NCBI RefSeq assembly: GCF_020171805.1
Contig: NZ_JAIVAF010000003.1
Coordinates: 310,001 to 374,000 of the forward strand
DNA from: Guptibacillus algicola
GTDB lineage: Bacteria > Bacillota > Bacilli > Bacillales > Guptibacillaceae
Direction: 5' to 3'
Length of the DNA: 64,000 bases
The stretch's first letter is position 1, and each line of letters opens with the position of its first letter. The notes under the pieces are model-generated. The model saw only the letters and a program-made list of their open reading frames with translations, did no database searches and was not told the DNA's origin. This document shows, piece after piece, positions 51,907 through 60,949 of this stretch. The position numbers and the translations under genes are program-made.

Positions 51907-52052
51907 ACTTCGTAAGTGACTCTTTCAAGCAACTGCGGCAGTAGATTGTGCCTCTTTCTTGGAAGTATTTCTTAAGGTGGGTCATCCCAAGACCATCTTG
52001 TAAGTTACTTTGGAAAAAAGTAGTCTACTAAGTACTCAATCTTCTTTTTCAT
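51905..52052 (-). pseudogene. remnant of small CxxC protein with homopolymer frameshift
   Basis: Reading from the ATG at 52052 gives MKKKIEYLVDYFF and then a stop; the frame one base over continues QSNLQDGLGMTHLKKYFQER, then GTIYCRSCLKESLTK and a stop at 51905. The frames meet in a run of six A on the plus strand (52014-52019); with five A there is a single 48-residue protein with a YCRSC zinc-ribbon-like pair. A terminator follows its stop at once. The ribosome site is weak. It may be real decay or a homopolymer error. Confidence 0.45.
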
Positions 52053-52167
52053 ACGTCACAATAGATTTTTGCGGTGAACAGAACGATCCCACCAGGTGTT
52101 TTGAGTCTTGTGTCAGTTAAGTGGTAAGCTCCTTTTGTATTTGGTTGATGAATAGGGAGGCAAATTG

Positions 52168-52737
52168 ATGAAAACAGAAAAACAAAAGATGCTAGACGGA
52201 GAACTGTATGATCCAGGTGACGAAGAACTGATTATTGATCGCCTTCGTGCTCGTCGATTGACGAGATTGTATAATCAAACGATTGAAGCAGATCGTAAAG
52301 AGCGCTCACGGTTAATTAAAGAACTATTTGGATCCACGAAGGAAAACGTGGGAGTCGAACCAACGTTTAAATGTGATTATGGGTACAATATTCATGTTGG
52401 AGAGAACTTCTTTATGAACTTCGACTGTGTAATTCTAGATATTTGTGAAGTTCGTTTTGGTGATAACTGTATGTTAGCACCTGGGGTTCATATTTATGGG
52501 GCGACTCATCCGCTTGACCCAACTGAACGGAATTCTGGAAAAGAGTTCGGGAAACCAGTCATTATAGGGGATAACGTATGGATTGGAGGAGGAGCAATCA
52601 TTAATCCGGGAGTAACGATTGGAGATAATGTTGTGATCGCTTCAGGTGCAGTCGTAACAAAAGACATTCCAGATAATGAAGTAGTTGGAGGCAATCCAGC
52701 GAAGAAGATTAGAGAGGTACCTGTCACACCACGATAA
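52168..52737 (+). CDS. maa: maltose/galactoside O-acetyltransferase family (left-handed beta-helix)
   Basis: The N-terminal [20 protein letters not shown] and the hexapeptide region from residue 58 ([49 protein letters not shown]) are those of the Maa/LacA/NodL group, with the catalytic His in ATHPLD. It acetylates sugars from acetyl-CoA in the cytoplasm. GGGAGG supports ATG at 52168 rather than TTG at 52165. The C-terminal VPVT codons form the left arm of an inverted repeat with the interspersed element just downstream. Confidence 0.86.
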   Translation: MKTEKQKMLDGELYDPGDEELIIDRLRARRLTRLYNQTIEADRKERSRLIKELFGSTKENVGVEPTFKCDYGYNIHVGENFFMNFDCVILDICEVRFGDNCMLAPGVHIYGATHPLDPTERNSGKEFGKPVIIGDNVWIGGGAIINPGVTIGDNVVIASGAVVTKDIPDNEVVGGNPAKKIREVPVTPR

Positions 52738-52770
52738 ACCTTCGACAAATAGCGGGGAGTGACAGGCACC
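52716..52770 (+). repeat. TTCGAC/CAGGCAC interspersed repeat, copy 7, with inverted half
   Basis: TTCGACAAATAGCGGGGAG then TGACAGGCACC at 52741-52770. GGTACCTGTCAC at 52716-52727 pairs with GTGACAGGCACC at 52759-52770, making a 55-base hairpin around the maa stop. Confidence 0.8.
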
Positions 52771-52784
52771 GAGGAGGGAAAGCA

Positions 52785-53531
52785 ATGCCAGATTTAGAGA
52801 ATCAAATCATACTCATCACAGGAGCGAACCGTGGTCAAGGGCGTGCGATTGCTGAACATCTCGTAACGCTTGGAGCAACGGTTGTAGTTGCTGCAAGAAG
52901 CTATGAAAGTGCAAAGAAAGTATGCGATGAACTTGATGAAGAACGAGCATATCCAATTCAGCTTGATGTTACGAAAGAAGACCATTGGCAGGCTGCGATG
53001 GTTAAAGTAAAGGAGCAGTTTGGGAAGCTTGATGCTCTCGTAAATAACGCAGGCGTGTTAAAGCGCAAGTCGTTTCAAGAGATTACAGTCGAAGACTACC
53101 AGGAATTAATTAACGTAAACCAGCTCGGTGTATTTCTAGGTATGCAGGCAGTTCTGCCTTTGATGGAAAAGAGGCAAAAAGGTTCGATCATTAACAATGT
53201 ATCAATTTCTGCATTTGCGCCGATTGGTCATTCATCTGCTTACGCTGCAACAAAAGCGGCGGTTGTAGCGATGTCAAAGGCGGCAGCAATCGAAATGGGA
53301 CCAAAAGGAATACGTGTGAACATGATTCACCCTGGAGGTGTGGAGACCGAGATGGCTACTCAGGGGCAGGGTGTTCCTAAATTCTATGAGTCCATTCCAC
53401 TCGGACGGATTGGGCAACCGATCGAGATCGCGCGTGCTGTTGCGTTTCTTGCTTCTGAAGAAAGTTCGTATTGTACCGGAACGGAAATTGTAGTAGATGG
53501 CGGAATGACGCTAGGCTCTGCTAGTGTGTGA
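52785..53531 (+). CDS. short-chain dehydrogenase/reductase (SDR)
   Basis: The classical SDR motifs are present: [16 protein letters not shown] for NAD(P) binding, VNNAGVL, catalytic Ser in NNVSISAF, and YAATKAA (Tyr-x3-Lys). The C-terminal [18 protein letters not shown] fits the 3-oxoacyl-ACP reductase/glucose-dehydrogenase-like group. Its substrate is unknown. GGAGGG precedes the ATG. The following DUF4269 gene starts inside its stop codon (GTGTGA). Confidence 0.88.
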   Translation: MPDLENQIILITGANRGQGRAIAEHLVTLGATVVVAARSYESAKKVCDELDEERAYPIQLDVTKEDHWQAAMVKVKEQFGKLDALVNNAGVLKRKSFQEITVEDYQELINVNQLGVFLGMQAVLPLMEKRQKGSIINNVSISAFAPIGHSSAYAATKAAVVAMSKAAAIEMGPKGIRVNMIHPGGVETEMATQGQGVPKFYESIPLGRIGQPIEIARAVAFLASEESSYCTGTEIVVDGGMTLGSASV

Positions 53532-54076
53532 TTGAGAAGATGATGGGTAACAATTTATTTCACGAAATGAAAAAAGGTAGTGAAAAGCAGAGAAACGCAT
53601 ATCGAACAATTCGGGAACTAGGAATCTTGGAAGACTTGAAAGCTTATACCCCAACCCTATGCGGAACCTTTCCAATCGGCATTGATGTTAAAGGGTCTGA
53701 TCTAGATATCATCATGGAAGTGCACAACGCAGAAGAGTTTGAAGAGCGAATCAAGACCTTATACAGCAAACAAGACCAATTCAAGGTAAAGAGAACGATC
53801 ATTAGAGGAAATGAGGTTAGCAAAGCAAACTTTGTTTTCCAATCCTTCGAATTTGAGCTGTTCGGTCAAGCTCAGCCGGTACATAAGCAGCATGCATACC
53901 TTCACATGATCACCGAATACAAGGTGATGCAGAAACATCCAGCATGGAAGCAAAGGGTGATCGCGCTTAAGAAGCGTGGTTACAAAACAGAGCCCGCATT
54001 CTGTGAACTCCTTGGGATTTCTGGTGATCCTTATGAAGGACTTATTCGGTATGGGATAAAACAAGGGTATATATAA
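53528..54076 (+). CDS. DUF4269 nucleotidyltransferase-like protein
   Basis: [20 protein letters not shown] near residue 45 is a nucleotidyltransferase-type strand-loop with G and DxD; the later [20 protein letters not shown] and [19 protein letters not shown] are the DUF4269 signature. Its function is unknown. It is translated from a GTG coupled to the SDR stop. Confidence 0.82.
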   Translation: MIEKMMGNNLFHEMKKGSEKQRNAYRTIRELGILEDLKAYTPTLCGTFPIGIDVKGSDLDIIMEVHNAEEFEERIKTLYSKQDQFKVKRTIIRGNEVSKANFVFQSFEFELFGQAQPVHKQHAYLHMITEYKVMQKHPAWKQRVIALKKRGYKTEPAFCELLGISGDPYEGLIRYGIKQGYI

Positions 54077-54247
54077 AGGTTGAGCCGAAAAAAATAATGC
54101 TTTTGTACTTGTATAAAGCTCGATTTAGAGATGTGTTTTACATAGAAAACTAAGCGTTTCGATTCATATAAGAATATCCTTGTAACCCTTGTGTAACTCG
54201 CTCCCCTTATCATGGCGGAGCAACCAACAATGGAAAGGGGATGTTTT

Positions 54248-56008
54248 TTGTTGCGAGTAAGAATGAGTTGGGTTTTCTGTATGATTCTTTTATTAGTATG
54301 CTCGTCAGTCATGATTCCTTCTTCAACGTCAGCCGCGGGTCAATTCACCTCTGGAACTTATGGAGGGAAAACGTATAAGCTGTATGTTCCGGATCACTAT
54401 GATGGCAATCAGAATTATCCATTGTATGTCATGCTTCATGGTTGTACGCAAGATGCTACACAGTTCGCTACAGGTACACAAATGAATGCGCTCGCTGATG
54501 AAAAAGGATTTCTCGTTCTATATCCTGAGCAAAGCTCGAGTGCGAACTCAAATAAATGCTGGAACTGGTTTGAAACAAGTCACCAGTCACGTGGCAGTGG
54601 GGAACCGAGCGTGATTGCTGGAATGGTCCAAAAGATTCAATCGAATTATAGCATTCAACAGGAACAGGTTTATGTAGCCGGGCTATCAGCTGGTGCAGCG
54701 ATGAGTGTGATCATGGGGGCTACATATCCAGATGTTTTCTCAGGAGTTGGGGTAGGTGCAGGCTTAGAATATAAGGCTGCGACAAATTCCTCTTCTGCCT
54801 TTAGTGCGATGTCTAGTGGGGGGCCTGATCCGACGTTACAAGGTCGAGCGGCTTACAATGCCATGGGAAGTCATGCAGATGTTTTACCTGTCATCGTCTT
54901 TCATGGGACGTCTGATTATACGGTTAAACCGATAAATGGCGATCAAGTTATTTCACAATGGGCAGTGACGAACGATTTATCTGCAACGGGTTCTGAAGAT
55001 GGATGGATCGATAATGTAGCCGATAACACCGAAAGTCTTCAAGTACCCAGCGGAAGAAGTTACACCGTAAGTGATTATAATGGGCAAGATGGTAAGGTGT
55101 GGATGAAGAAAGTAATCGTCCAAAGCATGGGCCATGCGTGGTCTGGCGGAAGTTCACAGGGAAGCTATACAGACCCGCAAGGACCAAATGCGAGCAGGAT
55201 GATGTGGGAGTTCTTTAACGGTAGTGAAACGACTGACCCGAACGCACCTGTCACCATAGCTACTCCTAGTGGAGGAACATACCAGGATTCAGTGAGCGTG
55301 GAACTTAGCGCAAGCGAACAAGCAACGACGTACTACACGACAGACGGAACAGTACCAACTGAGTCATCCCAAGCCTATAGCAGTCCGATTACAATCACAG
55401 AAGATACAACACTGAAATTCTTTAGTGTCGATTCGAACGGAAATGCAGAATCGGTAAAAACAGAAGACTATATCATTGAAACTGGTGTCCCCGCTGAAAC
55501 AACAACCTTATCGTCAATTGGAAATGAGGATGGTTTTGTCGGGCAGTATACGGCCGATGGAAAAGGAACAGGTTCAGTTAAGGTTGGCGATAAAGGGATG
55601 TATAACAGTGATACGTATCGCGGGATTCTATCGTTTGATACCAGTGTGATAAAAGAATCGATTCAATCGGCAAAAATCCGCTTATACGTTAAGACAAAAC
55701 AAGGAACAATTTCAAGTCTGCAGTTAGATATAAAGAAAGGGACGTTTGGTAGTAGTTCTTCTATCGAACAAGCCGATTACGCTAGCACACCTACTCAATA
55801 CGCGATCACTAGTTTTGCACCTCCTACTGGTGAGTATGTGGATGTAGAACTTCCAGCTACCAGCTTGTCTACTATCAACTTGAGCGGATATACACAGTTT
55901 AGGTTAAAAGCTATCACAACAGCAGGGTTCGATCCTAACGTTATAGAGTTTTATGGAGGAGAAAGTGTTGGATTTGAACCAAAGTTGATCCTAAATGGGA
56001 ACCAGTAA
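54248..56008 (+). CDS. secreted PHB-depolymerase-family esterase with C-terminal beta domains
   Basis: TTG at 54248 is spaced seven bases from AAGGGG and gives a signal peptide with cleavage near SAAGQF. The catalytic domain (residues about 35-330) has HGCTQDATQFA as oxyanion segment, GLSAGAAMS with the nucleophile, FHGTSDYTV with Asp and MGHAWSGG with His. A chitobiase-type C-terminal module (GGTYQDSVSVELSASE, YYTTDGTVPTES) and a DNRLRE-like beta domain (about 425-585) follow. Family members cleave polyhydroxybutyrate, feruloyl or acetyl-xylan esters; the attached domains suggest a polymeric substrate. Confidence 0.86.
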   Translation: MLRVRMSWVFCMILLLVCSSVMIPSSTSAAGQFTSGTYGGKTYKLYVPDHYDGNQNYPLYVMLHGCTQDATQFATGTQMNALADEKGFLVLYPEQSSSANSNKCWNWFETSHQSRGSGEPSVIAGMVQKIQSNYSIQQEQVYVAGLSAGAAMSVIMGATYPDVFSGVGVGAGLEYKAATNSSSAFSAMSSGGPDPTLQGRAAYNAMGSHADVLPVIVFHGTSDYTVKPINGDQVISQWAVTNDLSATGSEDGWIDNVADNTESLQVPSGRSYTVSDYNGQDGKVWMKKVIVQSMGHAWSGGSSQGSYTDPQGPNASRMMWEFFNGSETTDPNAPVTIATPSGGTYQDSVSVELSASEQATTYYTTDGTVPTESSQAYSSPITITEDTTLKFFSVDSNGNAESVKTEDYIIETGVPAETTTLSSIGNEDGFVGQYTADGKGTGSVKVGDKGMYNSDTYRGILSFDTSVIKESIQSAKIRLYVKTKQGTISSLQLDIKKGTFGSSSSIEQADYASTPTQYAITSFAPPTGEYVDVELPATSLSTINLSGYTQFRLKAITTAGFDPNVIEFYGGESVGFEPKLILNGNQ

Positions 56009-56042
56009 TTTAATACCTCCTTTTAGATGAGGTCGCAATAAG

Positions 56043-56084
56043 AAAAGGTAGACTAGTCGTGCTAACACGAGCAGTCTACCTTTT
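56043..56084. terminator. bidirectional intrinsic terminator
   Basis: AAAAGGTAGACT / AGTCTACCTTTT arms, extended by CGTG/CACG, between convergent genes. Confidence 0.88.
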
Positions 56085-56112
56085 GCAGTGTTATGTAATT
56101 TGGTCTAGCTTT

Positions 56113-56526
56113 TTAAAAGAAGAATGGCAATAAAAACGCAAAACCAGCACTAATCCAGCTAGCTTTTCCTAGAAAACGGTCTGGTAGTAATTTGGTTATT
56201 TCGAACATGACAGGATAGATGGTTGCAACTAAGAGAACGATGAAACTGAAATGAAAGAGCACAGGAAATAGAACGATGGTAACGATACTGGCAAGCACCA
56301 TATACATTCCAAAGCCAATAAAGAACCTTCCTAATTCAAAGCGATTTGCTAGTTTATTAATGAGAAATGAAAATGGAAATGCAACAATTAAAAGGCCTGG
56401 GTAAATAAATGAATAACCTAGGAACAGTCCGGAGCCAAAGGTACTATAAGGTCCGTTACTAAAGGTGTCGGCTATTACTAATGATGAAACAAACCCACTT
56501 AAGATTACAGCTAGAAAATTTCTCAA
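56113..56526 (-). CDS. four-helix membrane protein, function unknown
   Basis: The 137-residue protein is almost wholly hydrophobic, with about four membrane helices and a short charged loop (NKLANRFELGRF). GGTGAAACC gives a weak ribosome site (AGAGGTGA) at the ATG. I recognise no family. It is a single gene facing the esterase across a shared terminator. Confidence 0.62.
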   Translation of the reverse strand: MRNFLAVILSGFVSSLVIADTFSNGPYSTFGSGLFLGYSFIYPGLLIVAFPFSFLINKLANRFELGRFFIGFGMYMVLASIVTIVLFPVLFHFSFIVLLVATIYPVMFEITKLLPDRFLGKASWISAGFAFLLPFFF

Positions 56527-56667
56527 GGTTTCACCTCTTTTCTTATCTGTTATTAATCTAGGTTGCCATTACGAGGGTATCACATCTAGCTTTTTATAAG
56601 TAATTATTTGAGCATTCTGATATCTGGTATGTCATTTTATGTTAATCTTAAAGGTGGAATCCATAAC

Positions 56668-56707
56668 TTCGACATAATATGAGCGAATGCGGGTGGTGAC
56701 AGGCACT
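56668..56707 (+). repeat. TTCGAC/CAGGCAC interspersed repeat, copy 8
   Basis: Long form: TTCGACATAATATGAGC, GAATGCGGGTGG, then TGACAGGCACT. It abuts the open frame of the MFS gene downstream. Confidence 0.82.
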
Positions 56708-56786
56708 GGAACAAAGAGCAGAACAAATAGACAGTGAATCAAATGAGATTCCTACTCTAAGAAAGAATTATCCCGTTTTTAGGTTT

Positions 56787-57938
56787 ATGGGTGGGAATCT
56801 CATTTCATTTTTTGGAGACCAAATTTATCTCATTGCTATTCCCTTGATGGTACTAGCATTAACAGGTTCGCCCCTCAGCATGGGGATTGTGACAGCACTA
56901 GAGAGGTTACCTATCTTGCTTCAACCGTTAACTGGTATTCTAGCAGATCGGTTCAATCGAAAAGTGTTACTTCAAATCTGTGACCTTACTAGAAGCATCC
57001 TGATTGGCGCATTGGGATTGTTATTTATCTTTAATCATTTACATATGTGGCAGCTTTACTGTGGTGCGTTTGTTATTGGTATATTGAGCCAAATTTATAA
57101 TACCTCACAGTTTGCGTCAGTTCCGGGATTGGTTCGAAAAGATGACTTGCAAGCCATTAATTCGCTTAATACTGGCATCTTTAATACGGCTGTTTTTGTT
57201 GCGCCGGGGCTAGGCGGATTGCTTATTTCACTCTACAATCCCGGTTATGCGTTACTGATTAATAGCTTCAGCTTTTTCATCGCGTTTCTAGCTGTAACGA
57301 GTATTGCGATGAAACCGTCCAACATCAATTCAAAGGGAAAGGGAAGCTTCATAGAGGATATTCGAGAAGGCTTTCAATTTGTTATCAAAACAAAGCCTAT
57401 TTTATTTACAAATTTGGCAATGCTTGCGTCAATATTTGGTACAACGTTATTCCTTACAATGATGGTTTTCCATTTGAAAGATACGATTCAATTAAGTGCA
57501 AACGAAATTGGATGGTTGCTTTCAGCAGGTGGGGTTGGGGCAATCATCGGGGCTATTGCCACAAGCTGGTTAAGAAAGAGTCTTTCGTATCGTACGATTC
57601 TTTTTACAGCGTCTATCGTCGGAGGTCTATCGATCGTTTTGTTTGGACTTTCTGATTCCTATTTTGAACTGCTGGTATTAAACGGTGTTGGTACCTTTGC
57701 AGCATCGATGATGAGTCCATGTATCGTAACCCTTCGTCAAACGTTAACGCCTGATCGCTTATTAGGAAGAGTACAAGCGACTAGTCGGTTCATGACTTGG
57801 ATTTTGATGCCTGTCGCAGCCTTCTTAGCTGGCGTGATGTCTAGTCAAATCGGTACAAATGACACAATTGTCATTGGTGGAGTGGTTTCGACGCTTGCTT
57901 CCTTCATTTATCTCCACTCTTCGTTAAAAAGTAATTAG
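56787..57938 (+). CDS. MFS transporter
   Basis: About 11-12 membrane helices and the MFS loop ADRFNRKVLLQICDLTR (motif A) are present over 383 residues. The chosen ATG has no good ribosome site. The same frame is open back to 56700 and encodes RKNYPVFRFMGG, the kind of cytoplasmic N-terminus this family normally has, but no ATG, GTG or TTG occurs there. The interspersed repeat at 56668-56707 lies exactly where the true start would be expected, so the 5' end may have been disturbed. Putative exporter. Confidence 0.8.
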   Translation: MGGNLISFFGDQIYLIAIPLMVLALTGSPLSMGIVTALERLPILLQPLTGILADRFNRKVLLQICDLTRSILIGALGLLFIFNHLHMWQLYCGAFVIGILSQIYNTSQFASVPGLVRKDDLQAINSLNTGIFNTAVFVAPGLGGLLISLYNPGYALLINSFSFFIAFLAVTSIAMKPSNINSKGKGSFIEDIREGFQFVIKTKPILFTNLAMLASIFGTTLFLTMMVFHLKDTIQLSANEIGWLLSAGGVGAIIGAIATSWLRKSLSYRTILFTASIVGGLSIVLFGLSDSYFELLVLNGVGTFAASMMSPCIVTLRQTLTPDRLLGRVQATSRFMTWILMPVAAFLAGVMSSQIGTNDTIVIGGVVSTLASFIYLHSSLKSN

Positions 57939-57956
57939 AGTAATGACTAAATTTAA

Positions 57957-58991
57957 ATGACTGGAAGTGATATTTTGAAAGATTTAATCCAGTGGAACAA
58001 ATTAATATCTTGGGTAGATGAAATAAAAGATAAAAACCATAGCACGGCAGCTGCACTTCTCATCATGAAGGACAATGAAGTACTCTTAGAACATTACAGC
58101 GGAAAGCACTCAAATACAAAAGACGCGCGCCAAATCGATCATCAGTCTCGTTTCAACGTTGCATCCGCAAGGAAGAGCTACTTAGGGTTAGCGGTTGCTT
58201 TTGCGATCCATGAAGGGAAAATCAAAAGTTTAGATGATTATGCGGCAGACTACTTCGAAGACATGGATCCTGATTTGCTTGGTGAAACCACGATCAGGCA
58301 TCTCGTCACACACTCACATGGTCTTGATGAATACATTAACGGCAATCTCATTAGAGAGTTTGAACCAGGTGAGAAGTGGGCGTATCGTGGTGTCAATATC
58401 GTCATGATGACAAAGCTCATACATCATGTATACGGTAAAAGTTTTCCCGAGCTTCTAAAGGAGAGAGTCTTCAAACCCCTTGGCTTTTCGAAGACATGGT
58501 GGGAGATTTCGGATTCGGAAGAACTCGTTAGCGTAATCGTTAATCCTGAGAACGAAGGAGAGCGAGCGCTAGGTACAAGTGAAGATGGGTTAGATAAAAA
58601 CCTCTTTGTTAATACGCGTGAGTTTGCTGAGTGGGGCAATCTCTTTCTTAATAAGGGTAAAGTGTACGGACAACAATCTGTTCCAGAAGCAGTGATTGAA
58701 ATGGCAACCACTATTCAGAATCCCTCTTATTCCGATAAAGAACTACCGCAGAACGGCTTCTTTTGGTTCGTTCAGGACGAGCCGCGTGAACGAAGTGAGA
58801 TTGGGAGTCGCGTTCCTCGGGGCTCATATCAAATACTGGGTGTAACAGGACCTACGCTTCTCGTGATTCCAGAATACAACGTCGTTGTCGCGAAAATGTA
58901 CAATAAGCGCTATAACTATGGTGGGGAACACTACTTATATTACCTTAAAGAGTTTAGTAATCTTGTTGCCGATTCTTTTGATAAGAACTAA
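57957..58991 (+). CDS. serine-hydrolase-like protein with altered active-site motifs
   Basis: The class C beta-lactamase fold is evident from SRFNVASARKSYLGLAV (S70-A-R-K73) and the HLVTHSHGLDEYI segment. The second motif is YRG instead of the usual YxN (Y-S-N in the related protein at 16218), and the third motif appears as VTG. The nucleophile and Lys are present, but changed auxiliary residues suggest altered or reduced activity. A TTG at 57975 with GGAAGTGA is an alternative start. It follows the MFS gene after 18 bases. Confidence 0.78.
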   Translation: MTGSDILKDLIQWNKLISWVDEIKDKNHSTAAALLIMKDNEVLLEHYSGKHSNTKDARQIDHQSRFNVASARKSYLGLAVAFAIHEGKIKSLDDYAADYFEDMDPDLLGETTIRHLVTHSHGLDEYINGNLIREFEPGEKWAYRGVNIVMMTKLIHHVYGKSFPELLKERVFKPLGFSKTWWEISDSEELVSVIVNPENEGERALGTSEDGLDKNLFVNTREFAEWGNLFLNKGKVYGQQSVPEAVIEMATTIQNPSYSDKELPQNGFFWFVQDEPRERSEIGSRVPRGSYQILGVTGPTLLVIPEYNVVVAKMYNKRYNYGGEHYLYYLKEFSNLVADSFDKN

Positions 58992-59022
58992 ACATACATA
59001 AAGACTAGGAGGGGACAAATCC

Positions 59023-59598
59023 ATGCCGACAATTGGATTAGTAAGACACGGAGTAACAGAATGGAATTCACTAGGGAAAGCACAGGGACATTCGAATATC
59101 TCCTTAAATGATGAAGGGAAAGCTCAGGCAGCAAAGCTTGCCGAAAGATTAGCAAAAGAAGATCCCTGGGACGTAATCCTAACGAGTGATCTTACACGCG
59201 CAAAGGAAACGGCAGAAATCATCGCTTCAAAGCTACCAAACACGCCAGTTATCGAGCGAGAAGCTCTTCGTGAAATGCACGGCGGAGAAATCGAAGGAAC
59301 AACAGAGGCTGAGAGAGTTGCGAAGTGGGGAGAAGATTGGCGCAATCAAGATCTCGGAATGGAAAAGCGGCAGGACGTTGCGCAAAGAGGCGGCGCGTTT
59401 TTAGAAGAATTAACGAGTGCTTACAAAGGAAAAAGGGTTCTCGTCGTTAGCCACGGCGCTTGGATTGGAATTACGCTTGAATATTTATTTCCAGAAGATT
59501 ACTCCTATGCCCTTATCGACAATACATCTCTATCGATCATACGAAAAACAGACGAAGGATGGCATAACGTTCTTTTCAATTGTATCTCTCACTTGTAA
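59023..59598 (+). CDS. histidine phosphatase family protein (PhoE/YhfR-like)
   Basis: LVRHGVTEWNSLGKAQGHSN starts the protein and carries the phospho-accepting His; LREMHGGEIEG and VVSHGAWIGI supply the other conserved residues. At 191 residues it fits the broad-specificity phosphatase group. AGGAGGGG precedes the ATG. This is the second protein of its family in the window, the first being at 637. Confidence 0.86.
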   Translation: MPTIGLVRHGVTEWNSLGKAQGHSNISLNDEGKAQAAKLAERLAKEDPWDVILTSDLTRAKETAEIIASKLPNTPVIEREALREMHGGEIEGTTEAERVAKWGEDWRNQDLGMEKRQDVAQRGGAFLEELTSAYKGKRVLVVSHGAWIGITLEYLFPEDYSYALIDNTSLSIIRKTDEGWHNVLFNCISHL

Positions 59599-59649
59599 CC
59601 ATGTTTGGGAACATTGCAGATTCAAGCGAATGAATCTAGGAGGGATAGA

Positions 59650-59865
59650 TTGAAAAGAATACTTTCTAGCAAGTGGTTCGGTTATCCATTTATTCTCTTT
59701 TTGTTACTGAGAGATTACAGAAATCAATCACTTCTTTCAATCGTAGGACATGTAGGAACGGCAGTAGGGATTGGAATCATCGTTTCACTCATGGCTTACT
59801 CCATCCAAAATCAGTCCATTATAAAGCTTTTCATGAAAAACAAAAGTAGTGAACGAGAACACTAG
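59650..59865 (+). CDS. small membrane protein, function unknown
   Basis: TTG at 59650 has an excellent AGGAGGGA site; the longer frame from 59605 does not. The 71-residue product has two hydrophobic segments (about 10-20 and 27-47) and a basic tail. It lies in a run of small genes that may share a transcript with the upstream phosphatase. Confidence 0.6.
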   Translation: MKRILSSKWFGYPFILFLLLRDYRNQSLLSIVGHVGTAVGIGIIVSLMAYSIQNQSIIKLFMKNKSSEREH

Positions 59866-59888
59866 GTAAAAGACAGAGGTGGCTAGTT

Positions 59889-60107
59889 TTGATTACAGTA
59901 TTAAAAATTATTTTATCAGTCGTAACGGTTGGATTATCAGTCATCGCACTTGTAACCGATCGTATCGGACTCATGCCATATATGATGTTTTCTATGGGAT
60001 CGCTCATGTTAGTTACAGGAGTCGCGGAATGGAAAGGTAATCGCAGAGGGTATGCTGTACTGTCGATGTTGACATCAGTTTTTGTGTTTACCGTCACTTT
60101 TTTATAA
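59889..60107 (+). CDS. YczI-like (DUF3953) small membrane protein
   Basis: The 72-residue protein has two or three membrane helices and the loop AEWKGNRRGYAVLSML, which resembles the YczI/DUF3953 group. TTG start behind AGAGGTGG. Function is unknown. Confidence 0.6.
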   Translation: MITVLKIILSVVTVGLSVIALVTDRIGLMPYMMFSMGSLMLVTGVAEWKGNRRGYAVLSMLTSVFVFTVTFL

Positions 60108-60119
60108 AGGTATGAGGCT

Positions 60120-60830
60120 ATGAGACAGATCTTACAGAATAACCTACCATACTATTATTTTGAGGCAGCGAATGTACCTAGCTCTAAAACCATCTTCATC
60201 TATCATGGCTTTGGCAGCACTGCGGAAGGATCCTTTGACTTGGCGGAAACTCTCGCGAACAAGGGGTATTCGGTCGTGCTTCCTGAGCTCATTTTTCACG
60301 ATTCAAGAAACCCTTTCACGAACCATTTTCAACCTGAAATCATGCAAACGTACTTTTGGAAAACCATCTTCCAAAGTATAGACGAATTTTCATCGCTCGT
60401 TGAATCTATTGGGTTGAAGAAAGAACAGGTCATTCTTGTTGGAAGCTCGATGGGTGGCTTTATTGCGAATGGCATCGCTAGAAAGGTAGCCGGTCTTGCA
60501 GGGCTAGTAAATGTGGGTGGTTCTGGTTCCTTCGTTCTTTCAGAGACCCTCTTTCGAGAAAGCGATGGTCGAAGTGATATACCGAGCGAACTGTTAACTA
60601 GCTTGAAACACTATGACCCAGTTGAGCGAAAGAGCGGGAATGTACCTACTCTTCTTCTTCATGGAGAATGCGATGACATTGTATCGATTCAAGGTCAGAA
60701 AGACTATTATCGCTTTTTGATAGAAGGTGAAGCACGGAGTAACGTTACATTTCGAAGTTATCCTAGTGTGGGTCACGAGTTTACTACTGACATGGTTAAT
60801 GATGTGGTCGAATGGTTACATCATCGATAA
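60120..60830 (+). CDS. alpha/beta hydrolase esterase (YitV-like)
   Basis: YHGFGSTAEGSFDLAETLAN near residue 27 and the nucleophile motif GSSMGGF near residue 118 define the fold; Asp lies in LHGECDDIVS and His in PSVGHEF. Its size (236 residues) and YHGFGS start match the YitV-like esterases of Bacillus. The substrate is unknown. It follows the small membrane gene after 12 bases and ends at a terminator. Confidence 0.82.
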   Translation: MRQILQNNLPYYYFEAANVPSSKTIFIYHGFGSTAEGSFDLAETLANKGYSVVLPELIFHDSRNPFTNHFQPEIMQTYFWKTIFQSIDEFSSLVESIGLKKEQVILVGSSMGGFIANGIARKVAGLAGLVNVGGSGSFVLSETLFRESDGRSDIPSELLTSLKHYDPVERKSGNVPTLLLHGECDDIVSIQGQKDYYRFLIEGEARSNVTFRSYPSVGHEFTTDMVNDVVEWLHHR

Positions 60831-60841
60831 TAGGATTTCTC

Positions 60842-60872
60842 GGAACTTCTTTTAGAAGGAGTTCCTTTTTTT
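60842..60872 (+). terminator. intrinsic terminator
   Basis: GGAACT / AGTTCC arms with TCT/AGA pairing inside, followed by T7. Confidence 0.78.
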
Positions 60873-60949
60873 ATGCCAACTTCGGAATCAAAAAAAGTTT
60901 TTTAAAACTTTTTCTCCATCGATTTCGTTTATTTGGGTGAGGTGAAAAT

